Positions 1-9,600 of a stretch of DNA of 64,000 nt are shown piece after piece. Position numbers and translations under genes: made by a program. The notes beneath the pieces were generated by a model, which worked only from the letters and a program-made list of their open reading frames with translations, was not told where the DNA came from and made no database searches. Position 1 is the stretch's first letter. Every line of letters starts with the position of its first letter. This DNA is from Nocardioides sp. Root682 (lineage in GTDB: Bacteria > Actinomycetota > Actinomycetes > Propionibacteriales > Nocardioidaceae): assembly GCF_001427795.1 (NCBI RefSeq), contig NZ_LMHJ01000001.1:2071664-2135663 (forward strand), in the 5' to 3' direction.

Positions 1-1844
1 TACATCATCCGCTGGTACTGGGTGTTGATGTCGCGGCCGACCACCTCGGTCGTCGGGTAGAGCGCGGAGGCCCAGTAGACGACGTACTCCCCTGCCTCCT
101 CGTCGTAGAAGGCCTCCGGCGCCCAGGTGTTGCCGGCGAAGTCGGAGGACACCTTGACGTGCCGCTGGTCCGACCAGTGCACGAGGTCGGTGGACTCCCA
201 GACCTCGACGTACTTGCTGCCGCTCTCCTGCGCCTGGCCGAAGTCGACGGCCGGGTAGGCCTTGAGGTCGGTGGCGAGCAGGTAGAACCGGTCGCCCTCG
301 TGGGAGCGGATGATGAAGGGGTCGCGCAGGCCCTGCTCGCCGTACGTCGAGGAGAGCACCGGCTCGCCGTCGTTGAGCGCGTCGTAGGCCAGCGGGTCGT
401 TGCCCTGGCTCGCGCCGAGGTGGATCTTCTCGCCGTCGTCGGTGCTCTCACCGGCGAAGTAGGCGAAGGCGTAGCCCTGGTAGTCCGGTGCCTCGGGGGC
501 AGGCTGGACGCGGACCACGATGTCGCGCGACGCGGAGGCTGTCCCCTTGATCGCGGTGACGGTGAGCGCGACGTCGACCGGGGACTCACCGAACGCTGGG
601 CGGGTCACCTCACCGGTGGCGCTGACCACGTCGTCGGCCGCGGACGACCAGGTGAGGGTGGTGTCGTGCAGGCCGTTGGTCGGCAGGGTCAGGTTGCCCC
701 GCACGTCGTCGGGGTGGACCAGGGCGACCGCCGCGACGGCCTCCTGCGCGTTGCCGGTGTCGTCGAGCTCCTCCGGCAGCACCGTCACGTCGAAGGTGCG
801 GGTGCGGGTCTCGGCGCCCCGCGCCAGGGTGGCGGTCAGGGTCACGTCCCCCGGCGCGGAGCCGTGGGCAGGTCGGGTGACCGTGCCGTCGTCACCGACG
901 ACAGCCGGGTTGCTGCTGGCCCACGTCACCGTCGTCGTTGCGGACGCTCCGGTCGTCGGCAGCGCGAGGTCCGCCACGACGGCGCCCGTGTCGCCGAGCG
1001 TCAGCGCTGCGGCATCGGCATCGAGGGCGGGCGTGACGACGTCGCCGGCGAGAGAGGCCGACTCCTCGGCCGTCAGGACCCTGTCGTAGAGCCGGAAGTC
1101 GCGCAGCTTCCCCTTGAAGGAGAGGTCACCGGAGTACGCCGACCGGCCCAGCACGTTGAGGGTGGTGGTCCCGTCCGGGGTGCCGAGCAGTGCAGGGCTG
1201 GTGGTGACGTTGGCGTTGGTGGCCACCAGGACGCCATCGTCGTAGACACGGGCGGTTCCGGGCGCACCGACAGAGCCGCCGTCGATCGTGTAGGTGACGT
1301 GCTTCCACGATCCCGTCGTCAGCCTGCCGGTCCGGGCCGTGCTCTGCTCGGTGGCGAAACCCGCCTCGGCGATCGTCGAGCGGTAGCGGCCCTGCGCGTC
1401 GTTGGTGGTGAACAGGTACCCCGTGCCGTTGGGGTACGTCGCCTGGTTGCCGAGGTTGTACATGAACCAGTTCCCCGACAGCGTCGGATCGACCCAGACG
1501 TCGAAGTCGACCGTGAGGTCGTTGACGCCGGCCAGCAGGTTGTTCGGCAGCCGGATCGCGTTGCCCGAGCTGTTCGAGCCACCGCTGAACGTGAACCCGT
1601 CGCCGGAGGCCCAGCTCGCCGTACCCGTGACCGTGCCGTCACGGCCGTTGCCCGAGGAGTCCGCCGCAACAGTGCCGCTGGTCTCGTCGAGCTTCCACCG
1701 TGCGATCAGGCCGGTGTCGGTGTCGGCCGGTTCGCCTTCGGCCCGGGCCGGCACCGGGCCGGACAGGGTCGCGGCGACGGCGATCGCGGCGGCAAGGCCG
1801 GCGAGGGCACCACGCCAGTGCCGCCGGGGATGGGTTCGAGTCAC
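1..1844 (-). CDS. Secreted LamG-Ig-like-GH43 arabinan-degrading enzyme, 3' end outside window
   Basis: The gene runs leftward from a GTG at 1844 with an AGGAGA ribosome site at about 1852-1857; 614 complete codons lie in the window and the rest is off the left edge. The visible protein has an export signal (about residues 1-32, ending ARAEG), a LamG/concanavalin-like domain (about 40-225), two Ig-like domains (about 262-357 and 360-443), then the start of a GH43-type five-bladed propeller from about 452. A GLRDP motif places a probable active-site Asp at about 508, followed by a NTWAPE motif. The architecture matches the N-terminal half of the protein at 6650-11086, so the two are paralogues. 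It starts 28 bp after the stop of the GH51 gene upstream and is probably co-transcribed with it. GH43 members release arabinose or xylose from plant polysaccharide; the exact substrate is inferred from the neighbours. Confidence 0.85.
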   Translation of the reverse strand, partial: MTRTHPRRHWRGALAGLAAAIAVAATLSGPVPARAEGEPADTDTGLIARWKLDETSGTVAADSSGNGRDGTVTGTASWASGDGFTFSGGSNSSGNAIRLPNNLLAGVNDLTVDFDVWVDPTLSGNWFMYNLGNQATYPNGTGYLFTTNDAQGRYRSTIAEAGFATEQSTARTGRLTTGSWKHVTYTIDGGSVGAPGTARVYDDGVLVATNANVTTSPALLGTPDGTTTLNVLGRSAYSGDLSFKGKLRDFRLYDRVLTAEESASLAGDVVTPALDADAAALTLGDTGAVVADLALPTTGASATTTVTWASSNPAVVGDDGTVTRPAHGSAPGDVTLTATLARGAETRTRTFDVTVLPEELDDTGNAQEAVAAVALVHPDDVRGNLTLPTNGLHDTTLTWSSAADDVVSATGEVTRPAFGESPVDVALTVTAIKGTASASRDIVVRVQPAPEAPDYQGYAFAYFAGESTDDGEKIHLGASQGNDPLAYDALNDGEPVLSSTYGEQGLRDPFIIRSHEGDRFYLLATDLKAYPAVDFGQAQESGSKYVEVWESTDLVHWSDQRHVKVSSDFAGNTWAPEAFYDEEAGEYVVYWASALYPTTEVVGRDINTQYQRMM

Positions 1845-1872
1845 GTTGTTTCTCCTGGGCTTCAACTGGGCT

Positions 1873-4800
1873 TCAGCGGATCCGCAGGCTGCTGCGGGTC
1901 GAGGACGTGCCGACGGTGGCGGAGCCGGCGTACCGGGTGAGGAGGACGTAGCTCCCCCTCTTGAGGCGAGGCAGGCGGACGGTGCCGCGGCCGCCCGAGA
2001 GGCTGACGGTGCGGTTGAGCACCGTGCGTCCGTTGCGCTGCACGACGACCTGCACGGCGCCGGACACCGGTACAGCAGCACTCACGCGGACGGTGACCTG
2101 CGGCCGGCGCGTGGCCACCCTGGTGATCCGCAGCGCCGTGCTGGCGGCGGCCTTGACCACGGTGACCCGCACACTGTCGCTGGAGCCGGCGTGGGTGGCG
2201 CTGCCCGCGTAGTCGGCGACGAGCTGGTGCGAGCCCACCCGGAGCCGGACTGCCGGGACCCGGAGGACGGCCTTGCCACCGACGAGGTCGGCAGTGGCGA
2301 GCACCGTGGCGCCCTCGCGCAGCGACACCGTGCCGGTCGGGACGCTGGACGCACCGGCGACGGTCACCCGCACCGCCACGTCCTTGCCGAGCGCGACGCG
2401 GGTGGCGACGGCGACGGCCGCCGTGGTCGACGGCGCAGCCTCCACACCTGCGGCCGGGACCTCCAGGCGACCGGGCTCCTCGGCGTTGCCGAAGACGTCC
2501 GTCGACCGGAACTCGACGACCGCGGGCTGCGCGCCCACGACGATCGGGTCGTCGTACGACGTCCAGGCTCCGTCGCCCAGGCGGTACTCCGTGCCGCCGG
2601 CAGGGATGCCGGCGCCCGTGTCGGCGGCCGTCAGCGTGATGGTGCGCGCAGTGGCGTCGAAGGTCGCCTTGGTGACCGGCGCAGCGGCGTCGACTCCGAC
2701 CGCCAACGGCCGCGCCTCGCCCACGTTGCCGGCGGTGTCGACCGCACGGACCGTCAGCTCGTGGCTGCCGTCGCCGGCGACCTCGATGTCGGCCTCGGCA
2801 CCCGCTGCCTGCTGCCAGGCACCGCCGTCGAGCGACCACTCGACGTGGTCCACCTCCCGGTTGTCAGCTGCCTCGACGTGCACCGTGGCGGGGTCGCGGT
2901 ACCAGCCGCGCACGCCCTGTCCCTGGACCGTGAGCTCCTCCACCGTCGGAGCCACACCGTCGGCGGTGTGCATCCGCAGGAAGGTCACCGAGGAGCCGGG
3001 GAACTCGTACTCGAAGTCGTTCGAGAGCCCGCCGACCGCGCGCTCCTTGGGCCAGATGACCTGCGGAGCGCCCTTCGTGTTGGTCGCGCCCCGCGACGGT
3101 GCCGTCAGCGTCGTGACCGTGCCGGTCGGCTCGATCGCGGCGTCGGAGACCCGCACCTGCGTGCGGACCGGACCGGTCGCGGTGTTGACGACCTTGGCGA
3201 CCAGGTCGCCGGTCTTCTCGTCCTTCGTGACGACCTGGAACAGCTGCTCGCTCGTGTCGACCTGGTCGTAGGTCAGCTTGAGGACGCCGTCCTGGAAGAG
3301 CCGGATCGTCGAACCGTCCACCTCGATCTTCAGGTGGTACGTCGTCCCGGTGGTCACCCCCTCGCCCTCGAGCGCGACGACCTCGCTGGCGTTGCCGCCG
3401 TCGGCCCGCTGCAGCACCGACCGGGTGTTGTTCCAGCCGCCGAGGTTCCACCAGTAGAAGTTGTTCGCACCGGTCGCGCCGAAGCCGACCAGGAAGCCCT
3501 CCGAGCCGGACAGCTTGGTGGCGTCGAGCTCGAGCGTGTAGTTCGTCCAGCCCTTGTCGTAGGCGCCGGTCATGATCGAGCGCGCGTCGGTCGTGCTGGT
3601 CGAGGACTGCACGTACCGCCCGCCGTTGACGGCCCAGGAACCCTGCTGGGAGGCCCATTTCGACGCATCGGCGAAGTCGTCGCTGAACAGCGTCGCGCCG
3701 GTCTCGTTGTCGGTGACGACCACGTTGTCGTAGGCCGCGCTGGTGTTCCACGTCGAGAGGAACGCGCCACCACGCACGTCCTGCGCGTCGTTGACCGCGC
3801 CGTCGAAGGTGCTCGGCACGACCTGGTCGCCCACGTTGTTGCCGAACATCTTCTGGACCTGCCAGTCGGCCGACTCCCACGACTCGTCGTTGTCGAACCA
3901 GATGGCGTCCGGCGACCACTGCACGTGGTTCTCGTGCGCCAGCAGCGGTGCGTACGACGCCAGCTGCACCACGTCACCGTTGCGCTGCAGGCCGGTCATG
4001 TACGCCGCCTCGACGAGCGCGTTGTTGAAGGTGTTGCCGCGGCTGGCGTACTCACCGAGGAAGACCTTCGGACCGGAGCGGTCGTAGTCGTCGTAGCGGT
4101 GGTTGTTGTCGAGGAACCAGTCCGGGTCGTTGTAGTAGTGCTCGTCGACCATGTCGACGCCCTGGGCGCGGTTGAAGCTCCACAGGGTGTCGAAACGCGT
4201 GCCCGTGTCGTCGGGGCCGGAGTTGGAGATGATCGCGATGTCCGGGTACGCCGCCTCGACGGCCTGCTTGAACTGCGGGAAGTTCGCCTCGAACGTGGTG
4301 GTGTTCTCCTCGTTGCCGAGGCCGATCATCTTCATGTCGAAGGGCTCCGGGTGGCCGAGCCCGGCACGCACCGCGCCCCACTCGGTGTCGACGCCGCCGT
4401 TGGCGAACTCGATCAGGTCGAGCGTGTCCTGGACCCAGCGGTCGATCGACGCCTGGTCCTTCATCTCGGGGATGGTGCTGCCGCAACCGTTCGCGCCGAC
4501 GGAGAGGACAGGAAGGGGCTCGGCACCGAGGTCCTCGGCGAGCTCGAAGTACTCGAGGTAGCCGATGCCGTAGGTCTGGTTGTAGCCCCAGAAGTTCTTG
4601 TTGGTCGGGCGTTCCTCGACCGGGCCGATCGTCTCCTTCCACTGGTAGGTGCGCTGCCGGTCGACGTAGCCGCTCTCCTCGTAGGACTTGAACGTGCCGA
4701 CGTTGGTGACGCAGCCACCCGGGAAGCGGACGAAGCCGGGGTCCATCGCGGCGACCCGCTCGGCGAGGTCCTTGCGCAGCACCGAGCGGCCGTTGACCGG

Positions 4801-6522
4801 CCCGACCCAGGTGTCACGGGGCATCACGGAGACCATGTCGACGGCAAGCGTCGACGGAGCCCCGGCGAGGACGGCGATCCGCGCGTTGTTGCTCGTCGCG
4901 GTCGCGGTGACCGGGACCTCGACCTGGTGCCAGCTGCCGTCACCGAGGACCTGCACGGTGCCGGAGCCGAGCATCGTCGTACCGGCGGCGTCCTCGAAGG
5001 CGATCGTCAACGACTGGGGCGTGGTCGTACGGACCCACACCGAGGCGTCGTGGACGGCACCCTGCTTGATCGCGACCGCGTCGAAGCCGGTGTTGCGCAC
5101 GCCGTCGCCGGCGGCAGCAGCGACGACCTGGAGGTAGTTGCGGTTGAGGTCGTTGAGCCGACCGGCGTCGTTGACGACGGTGGCGCTGGACGCGCCGCCG
5201 CTGCGATTCGCCAGGCTCCAGGCGGTCATCGCGTTGAACGAGCCGTTGTCGGTGCCGTTGAACTCGAAGGAGCGGTTGCGGACCAGCTCGGCGTAGATGC
5301 CGCCGTCGGCTGCGTAGTTGATGTCCTCGAAGAAGATCCCGAACATGTCGGGGTTGAGCTCGGCGCCGGCACCGTCGGCATCGATGTCCAGCGTCGCCGT
5401 GCCGTCCTCGACCTCGGTCAGCACGAACCTGATCGCGTCGGCCTCGGCGCCGGTGGCCAGATGACCGTCGCCGTCGGCGACGACGTACCCGTCAGCGCCT
5501 TCGGTGCGCAGCACCACCTTGCCGCCGCCCGCGTCGGTGATCCGGAACGGCGTCGGCTCAGCGCCGGGGTCACCGATGGTCACCGCAGCGCCGTCGAGGA
5601 CGAGCGGACCGGCGGGTGTGGCGATCCCGAGGGCACCGTCACCCAGGACGGCCGCGAGGAGCCGCAGGCTCGAGGTGGGCTGGTCGGCGGTCAGGGCGAG
5701 CCGGTCGCCGTCCGTCACGAGGTACGACGCGTCGCGGTCGGCCTGGAGCGTGAAGGTGCCCGACGGCACGACGTCCGCGCCCTGCGCGTGGGTGATCTCG
5801 ACGTCGTCGAACACGGCCGCGGTGGGCGTGCCGTCCTGCGCGGCGAGGGCGTAGAGGCCCACCTGCGTGGTGTCGAAGGCGACCGTCGTCGTCGCGGCCG
5901 TGACCCAGGTGCCGGTCCCGGCCTCGCGGTAGCTCGAGGTGATCGTGTCGCCGGTCCGCTGCAGGCGCAGCGTCTCGCCGGTCGAGGCAGGGCGGTCCGC
6001 GAAGGCGACGGCACCGAACGCGGCGCCGACCTCGCGGTCGGTCTCCACGGCGACGCCGGACGGCGACAGCGCGCCGACGTACGTCAGCCCGGCTCGGACG
6101 TAGTTGTCCATGTCCTGCCACGCGATCAGGCCGGCGCCCTGGTAGACCTTCGAGACGGGCGCGGCGACGGTGGCCGTGGCGGTGAAGTCGCCGGCCGGTA
6201 CGTCGAGCATGACGATGTTCTTCGCCGTGTTGACGCCCTGATAGGTGTCGCCGGGCTGGCCGCTGATGCGCAGCGCACCGCCGCTGACCTCGAGGGCGCC
6301 GGGGTCGGGGTTCACGACGTCCCAGCGTTCGTCGAGGGAGGCGCCGTCGAAGGCATCGGTCCACGTGACCGGGGTGTCCGCGGGCGCGGCAGCGGCCGCA
6401 GGGCTGGCGGCACCGAGACCGGCGGCCGCAGCCAGGGTTCCGGCGAGGAGGGCGAGGGCGGCACCGGAGGCGGCCAGCAGGCGGCGGCCGGAGCGGGGCG
6501 AGGGCGATGTGACGGACGACAC
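1873..6522 (-). CDS. Secreted multidomain GH51 alpha-L-arabinofuranosidase
   Basis: This predicted exported enzyme of about 1549 residues should remove arabinofuranosyl side chains from arabinan or arabinoxylan. After a twin-arginine-containing signal (SGRRLLAAS) come a jelly-roll domain (about 55-250), a beta-rich, possibly trefoil domain (about 250-375) and the GH51 catalytic region (about 376-908). The GLGNEE motif supplies the acid/base Glu (about 738) and FLGEYAS the nucleophile (about 824). A second LamG-like domain (about 941-1130) is inserted before the last GH51 strand segment, which retains the typical FPGSSVTFLRM ending. Two bacterial Ig-like regions finish the protein. I chose GTG 6522 because the export signal follows at once and the operator at 6532-6545 then lies just upstream. 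No good ribosome site is visible, and a TTG at 6579 is an unlikely alternative. It leads the operon with the GH43 gene downstream. Confidence 0.9.
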   Translation of the reverse strand: MSSVTSPSPRSGRRLLAASGAALALLAGTLAAAAGLGAASPAAAAAPADTPVTWTDAFDGASLDERWDVVNPDPGALEVSGGALRISGQPGDTYQGVNTAKNIVMLDVPAGDFTATATVAAPVSKVYQGAGLIAWQDMDNYVRAGLTYVGALSPSGVAVETDREVGAAFGAVAFADRPASTGETLRLQRTGDTITSSYREAGTGTWVTAATTTVAFDTTQVGLYALAAQDGTPTAAVFDDVEITHAQGADVVPSGTFTLQADRDASYLVTDGDRLALTADQPTSSLRLLAAVLGDGALGIATPAGPLVLDGAAVTIGDPGAEPTPFRITDAGGGKVVLRTEGADGYVVADGDGHLATGAEADAIRFVLTEVEDGTATLDIDADGAGAELNPDMFGIFFEDINYAADGGIYAELVRNRSFEFNGTDNGSFNAMTAWSLANRSGGASSATVVNDAGRLNDLNRNYLQVVAAAAGDGVRNTGFDAVAIKQGAVHDASVWVRTTTPQSLTIAFEDAAGTTMLGSGTVQVLGDGSWHQVEVPVTATATSNNARIAVLAGAPSTLAVDMVSVMPRDTWVGPVNGRSVLRKDLAERVAAMDPGFVRFPGGCVTNVGTFKSYEESGYVDRQRTYQWKETIGPVEERPTNKNFWGYNQTYGIGYLEYFELAEDLGAEPLPVLSVGANGCGSTIPEMKDQASIDRWVQDTLDLIEFANGGVDTEWGAVRAGLGHPEPFDMKMIGLGNEENTTTFEANFPQFKQAVEAAYPDIAIISNSGPDDTGTRFDTLWSFNRAQGVDMVDEHYYNDPDWFLDNNHRYDDYDRSGPKVFLGEYASRGNTFNNALVEAAYMTGLQRNGDVVQLASYAPLLAHENHVQWSPDAIWFDNDESWESADWQVQKMFGNNVGDQVVPSTFDGAVNDAQDVRGGAFLSTWNTSAAYDNVVVTDNETGATLFSDDFADASKWASQQGSWAVNGGRYVQSSTSTTDARSIMTGAYDKGWTNYTLELDATKLSGSEGFLVGFGATGANNFYWWNLGGWNNTRSVLQRADGGNASEVVALEGEGVTTGTTYHLKIEVDGSTIRLFQDGVLKLTYDQVDTSEQLFQVVTKDEKTGDLVAKVVNTATGPVRTQVRVSDAAIEPTGTVTTLTAPSRGATNTKGAPQVIWPKERAVGGLSNDFEYEFPGSSVTFLRMHTADGVAPTVEELTVQGQGVRGWYRDPATVHVEAADNREVDHVEWSLDGGAWQQAAGAEADIEVAGDGSHELTVRAVDTAGNVGEARPLAVGVDAAAPVTKATFDATARTITLTAADTGAGIPAGGTEYRLGDGAWTSYDDPIVVGAQPAVVEFRSTDVFGNAEEPGRLEVPAAGVEAAPSTTAAVAVATRVALGKDVAVRVTVAGASSVPTGTVSLREGATVLATADLVGGKAVLRVPAVRLRVGSHQLVADYAGSATHAGSSDSVRVTVVKAAASTALRITRVATRRPQVTVRVSAAVPVSGAVQVVVQRNGRTVLNRTVSLSGGRGTVRLPRLKRGSYVLLTRYAGSATVGTSSTRSSLRIR

Positions 6523-6531
6523 AAGGGCGAT

Positions 6532-6545
6532 TGTTAGCGCTAACA
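6532..6545. promoter_or_regulatory. LacI-family type operator, perfect 14-bp palindrome
   Basis: The sequence TGTTAGCGCTAACA is perfectly self-complementary with a central CG, the usual form of LacI/GalR-family sites. It lies 10 bp upstream of the proposed start of the GH51 gene and so overlaps its likely promoter. A second copy is at 6621-6634. No LacI-type regulator gene is in the window, so the repressor must be encoded elsewhere or beyond the left edge. Confidence 0.75.
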
Positions 6546-6620
6546 CTTGGTCTTGGCAAGGGCAGTGGCCAGATTTCAAGGCACTCTTGACGTTTCGTGG
6601 TGACCGTGGTCACACTCGAT

Positions 6621-6634
6621 TGTTAGCGTTCACA
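6621..6634. promoter_or_regulatory. Second, imperfect copy of the LacI-type operator
   Basis: The sequence TGTTAGCGTTCACA differs at two positions from the perfect palindrome at 6532-6545. It lies 15 bp before the ATG of the rightward double-GH43 gene, close to its ribosome site. Two sites 89 bp apart between divergent glycosidase genes imply that one sugar-responsive repressor controls both sides. Confidence 0.65.
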
Positions 6635-6649
6635 CATCGGAGGACCGCA

Positions 6650-9600
6650 ATGCCCCGTTCCACCTCAGCTCTCCGCCGGCTACCCGCCCTGCTCGCCCTG
6701 GCGCTCGTGGCGAGCCTCCTGCTGCTGTTGCCGACGACGCGGCCGGCGGCGGCGTCAGCGGGGGCGACCGACGTGACCGACGGGCTGGTGCTGCGCTACG
6801 ACCTCGACCAGGTGTCCGGCACGACCGTCGAGGACTCCTCCGGCCACGACCGCGACGGCACCGTGGTCGGCGGCGGCACGTGGAGCGACGGAGCGCTGGC
6901 CCTGGACGGGGTCGACGACCACGTGAAGCTCCCGAACAACGTGCTGACCGGGCTCGACGCGATCACCGTGCACCTCGACGTCTTCGTCGAGACCAGCCAG
7001 GCGACGCCGTTCTTCCTGTGGGGACTGGGCAACTCCGCCACGTCCGGCGCGGGCACCGGCTACCTCTTCGCGAGCGGCAACAGCTTCCGCGCCGGCATCA
7101 CCCCGACGAACTGGTCCGGCGAGAAGGTCACCGCGCGCACCAGCGGCGGCAACCTGGCCCGCGGCGCCTGGAAGGGCGTGACCTACACGCAGGCCGGCAC
7201 GACGGGAACGCTCTACGAGGACGGCACCCAGGTCGGGCAGAACACTGCGGTCACCGTGAAGCCGAGCGACCTCGGCGCGGGCAGCACCGTCAACAACCTG
7301 CTCGGTGAGTCGAGCTACGCCACCGACAACAGCCTCAAGGGCAAGATCCGCAACTTCCGGATCTACGACCGGGCCCTGACCCCGGCCGAGGTCTCCGACA
7401 TCACGCTGCTCGAGCCCGAGCTGCCCGCCGACACCGAGCTCGCCGAGGCGGCCGCGGCTGCCATCTCGATCGTCCACGCCGACGACGTACGCGGAAACCT
7501 CACGCTGCCCACGACCGGCGCCGGCGGCGCCACCATCACGTGGGCCAGCGACGACACGTCCGTCGTCGACACCGAGGGCCTCGTGCACCGTCCCGCCCAC
7601 GGAGCGGGCGACACGACGGTCACCCTGACCGCCACCGTCACCGCCGGGACGGCCACGACGACGCGCGCCATCGAGCTCACCGTGCGCGAGCTGCCCGCGG
7701 ACGCGGCGTACGAGGGCTACGCCTTCAGCTACTTCACCGGCAACTCGATCGCCGGGGAGAAGATCTACTTCGCGGCCAGCCGCGGCAACGACGCCCTGAC
7801 CTGGGACGAGCTCAACGGCGGCCAGCCCGTGCTCGAGTCCACGATGGGCGAGATGGGCCTGCGCGACCCGTTCCTGATCCGCTCGCCCGAGGGCGACCGC
7901 TTCTTCCTCATCGCCACCGACCTGTCGATCGGCCGCAACGGTGACTGGGACCGCTCGCAGCGGACCGGCAGCCGCTACCTCGAGGTCTGGGAGTCCACCG
8001 ACCTCAAGACGTGGTCGCAGCAGCGCCACGTGCTGGTGTCCCCGCCGACCGCCGGCAACACCTGGGCACCCGAGGCGTACTGGGACGAGGACCTGCAGCA
8101 GTACGTCGTCTTCTGGGCGTCGAAGCTCTACGCCGAGAGCGACACCAACCACACCGGCAGCACCTACAACCGGATGCTCTACGCCACCACGCGCGACTTC
8201 GTGACGTTCAGCGAGGCGAAGATCTGGCAGGACCGTGGCGAGTCCCGGATCGACTCGACGGTGATCCGCGACAACGGCCACTACTACCGCTTCACCAAGG
8301 ACGAGGGCGGCGGCGGCACCGGCTGCTCCGACATCATCCAGGAGACCGCCGACGAGCTGACCGCCGTCGACCTGCCCGGCAACCCGGCGTGGACCATGCA
8401 GGACTCCTGCATCGGCCGTGACGCCGGCACCTCCGCGGTCGAGGGACCGACGGTGTTCCGCGCCAACGAGGGCGACACGTCGGGCAACGCCTTCTACCTC
8501 TTCGTCGACGAGTACGGCGGCCGCGGCTACATCCCGCTGGGGACCGACGACCTCGCCGACCCCGACTGGAAGGTCGCCACCGGGTACGACCTCCCCGCGA
8601 GCCCGCGCCACGGCACCGTCATCCCCGTCACGAAGGCCGAGCTCGACAGCCTGCGCGAGGGCATCGTCGTCCCCGAGCCGGTGACCCCGGTCGAGGCGAA
8701 CGAGGACGGGCTGGTGGCTCACTACGAGCTCGACGCGACCAGTGGCAGCACCGCTGCCGACAGCTCGGGCCACGGCTACGACGGCACCGTCTCCGGTGAC
8801 ACGACGTGGTCCGGCGAGCCCGACGGCGGCCTGGCGCTCGGCGGCACCAACGGCCACGTGCGACTGCCCGACAACATGATGGCCGGGCTCGATGCGATCA
8901 CCGTGTCGACCGAGGTCAAGGTGGACCCGACCCAGCCGACGCCGTACTTCGTGTGGGGCCTGGGCAACACCGACGGCGGTGGGACAGGCAACGGTTACCT
9001 CTTCACCACCGGCAACAGCGCCTACCGGTCCTCCATCGCCACCGGCAACTGGACCACCGAGCAGACCGTCACCAGCGGCGCGGCCCTGGCCCGCGGCACC
9101 TGGAAGACACTGACCTACACGTTGCAGGACGGCACCGCCATCCTCTACCTCGACGGCGTGAAGGTCGGCGAGAAGACCGGCGTCACCATCGAGCCCGGCG
9201 ACATCGGCGACGGACGCACGACCGCCAACTACATCGGCCGTTCCGTCTACTCCGGCGACAAGTACCTCAAGGGCGCGGTGCGCGACTTCCGTCTCTACAA
9301 CAGGGCGCTGACGACCGCGGAGGTCCGCGACCTCGCGGCCGATCCGACCGCGATCCTGGGCGTCGAGCTCGACAGCCTCAAGGTCCCGGCCGTCATCGAC
9401 AGCGCCACCTCGACGGTCACCCTGCCGGTGACGCCGGGGACCGACGTCACGAGCCTCGACCCGTCGTACGACGTCAAGGGCGGCTCGATGCTCGACGTCG
9501 ACGGACCGGCCGACTACTCGGCGGCGCGCACCGTCACCGTGACGGCACCTGGCGGGGCGACCCGCGAGTGGACCGTGCGGGCGGTCGAGATGAAGTCGCC

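Noticed and set aside
1402-6537. A 1711-codon open frame on the plus strand
   Set aside because: It is the antisense image of the GH51 gene and lacks any recognisable domain; long antisense frames are expected at this GC content.
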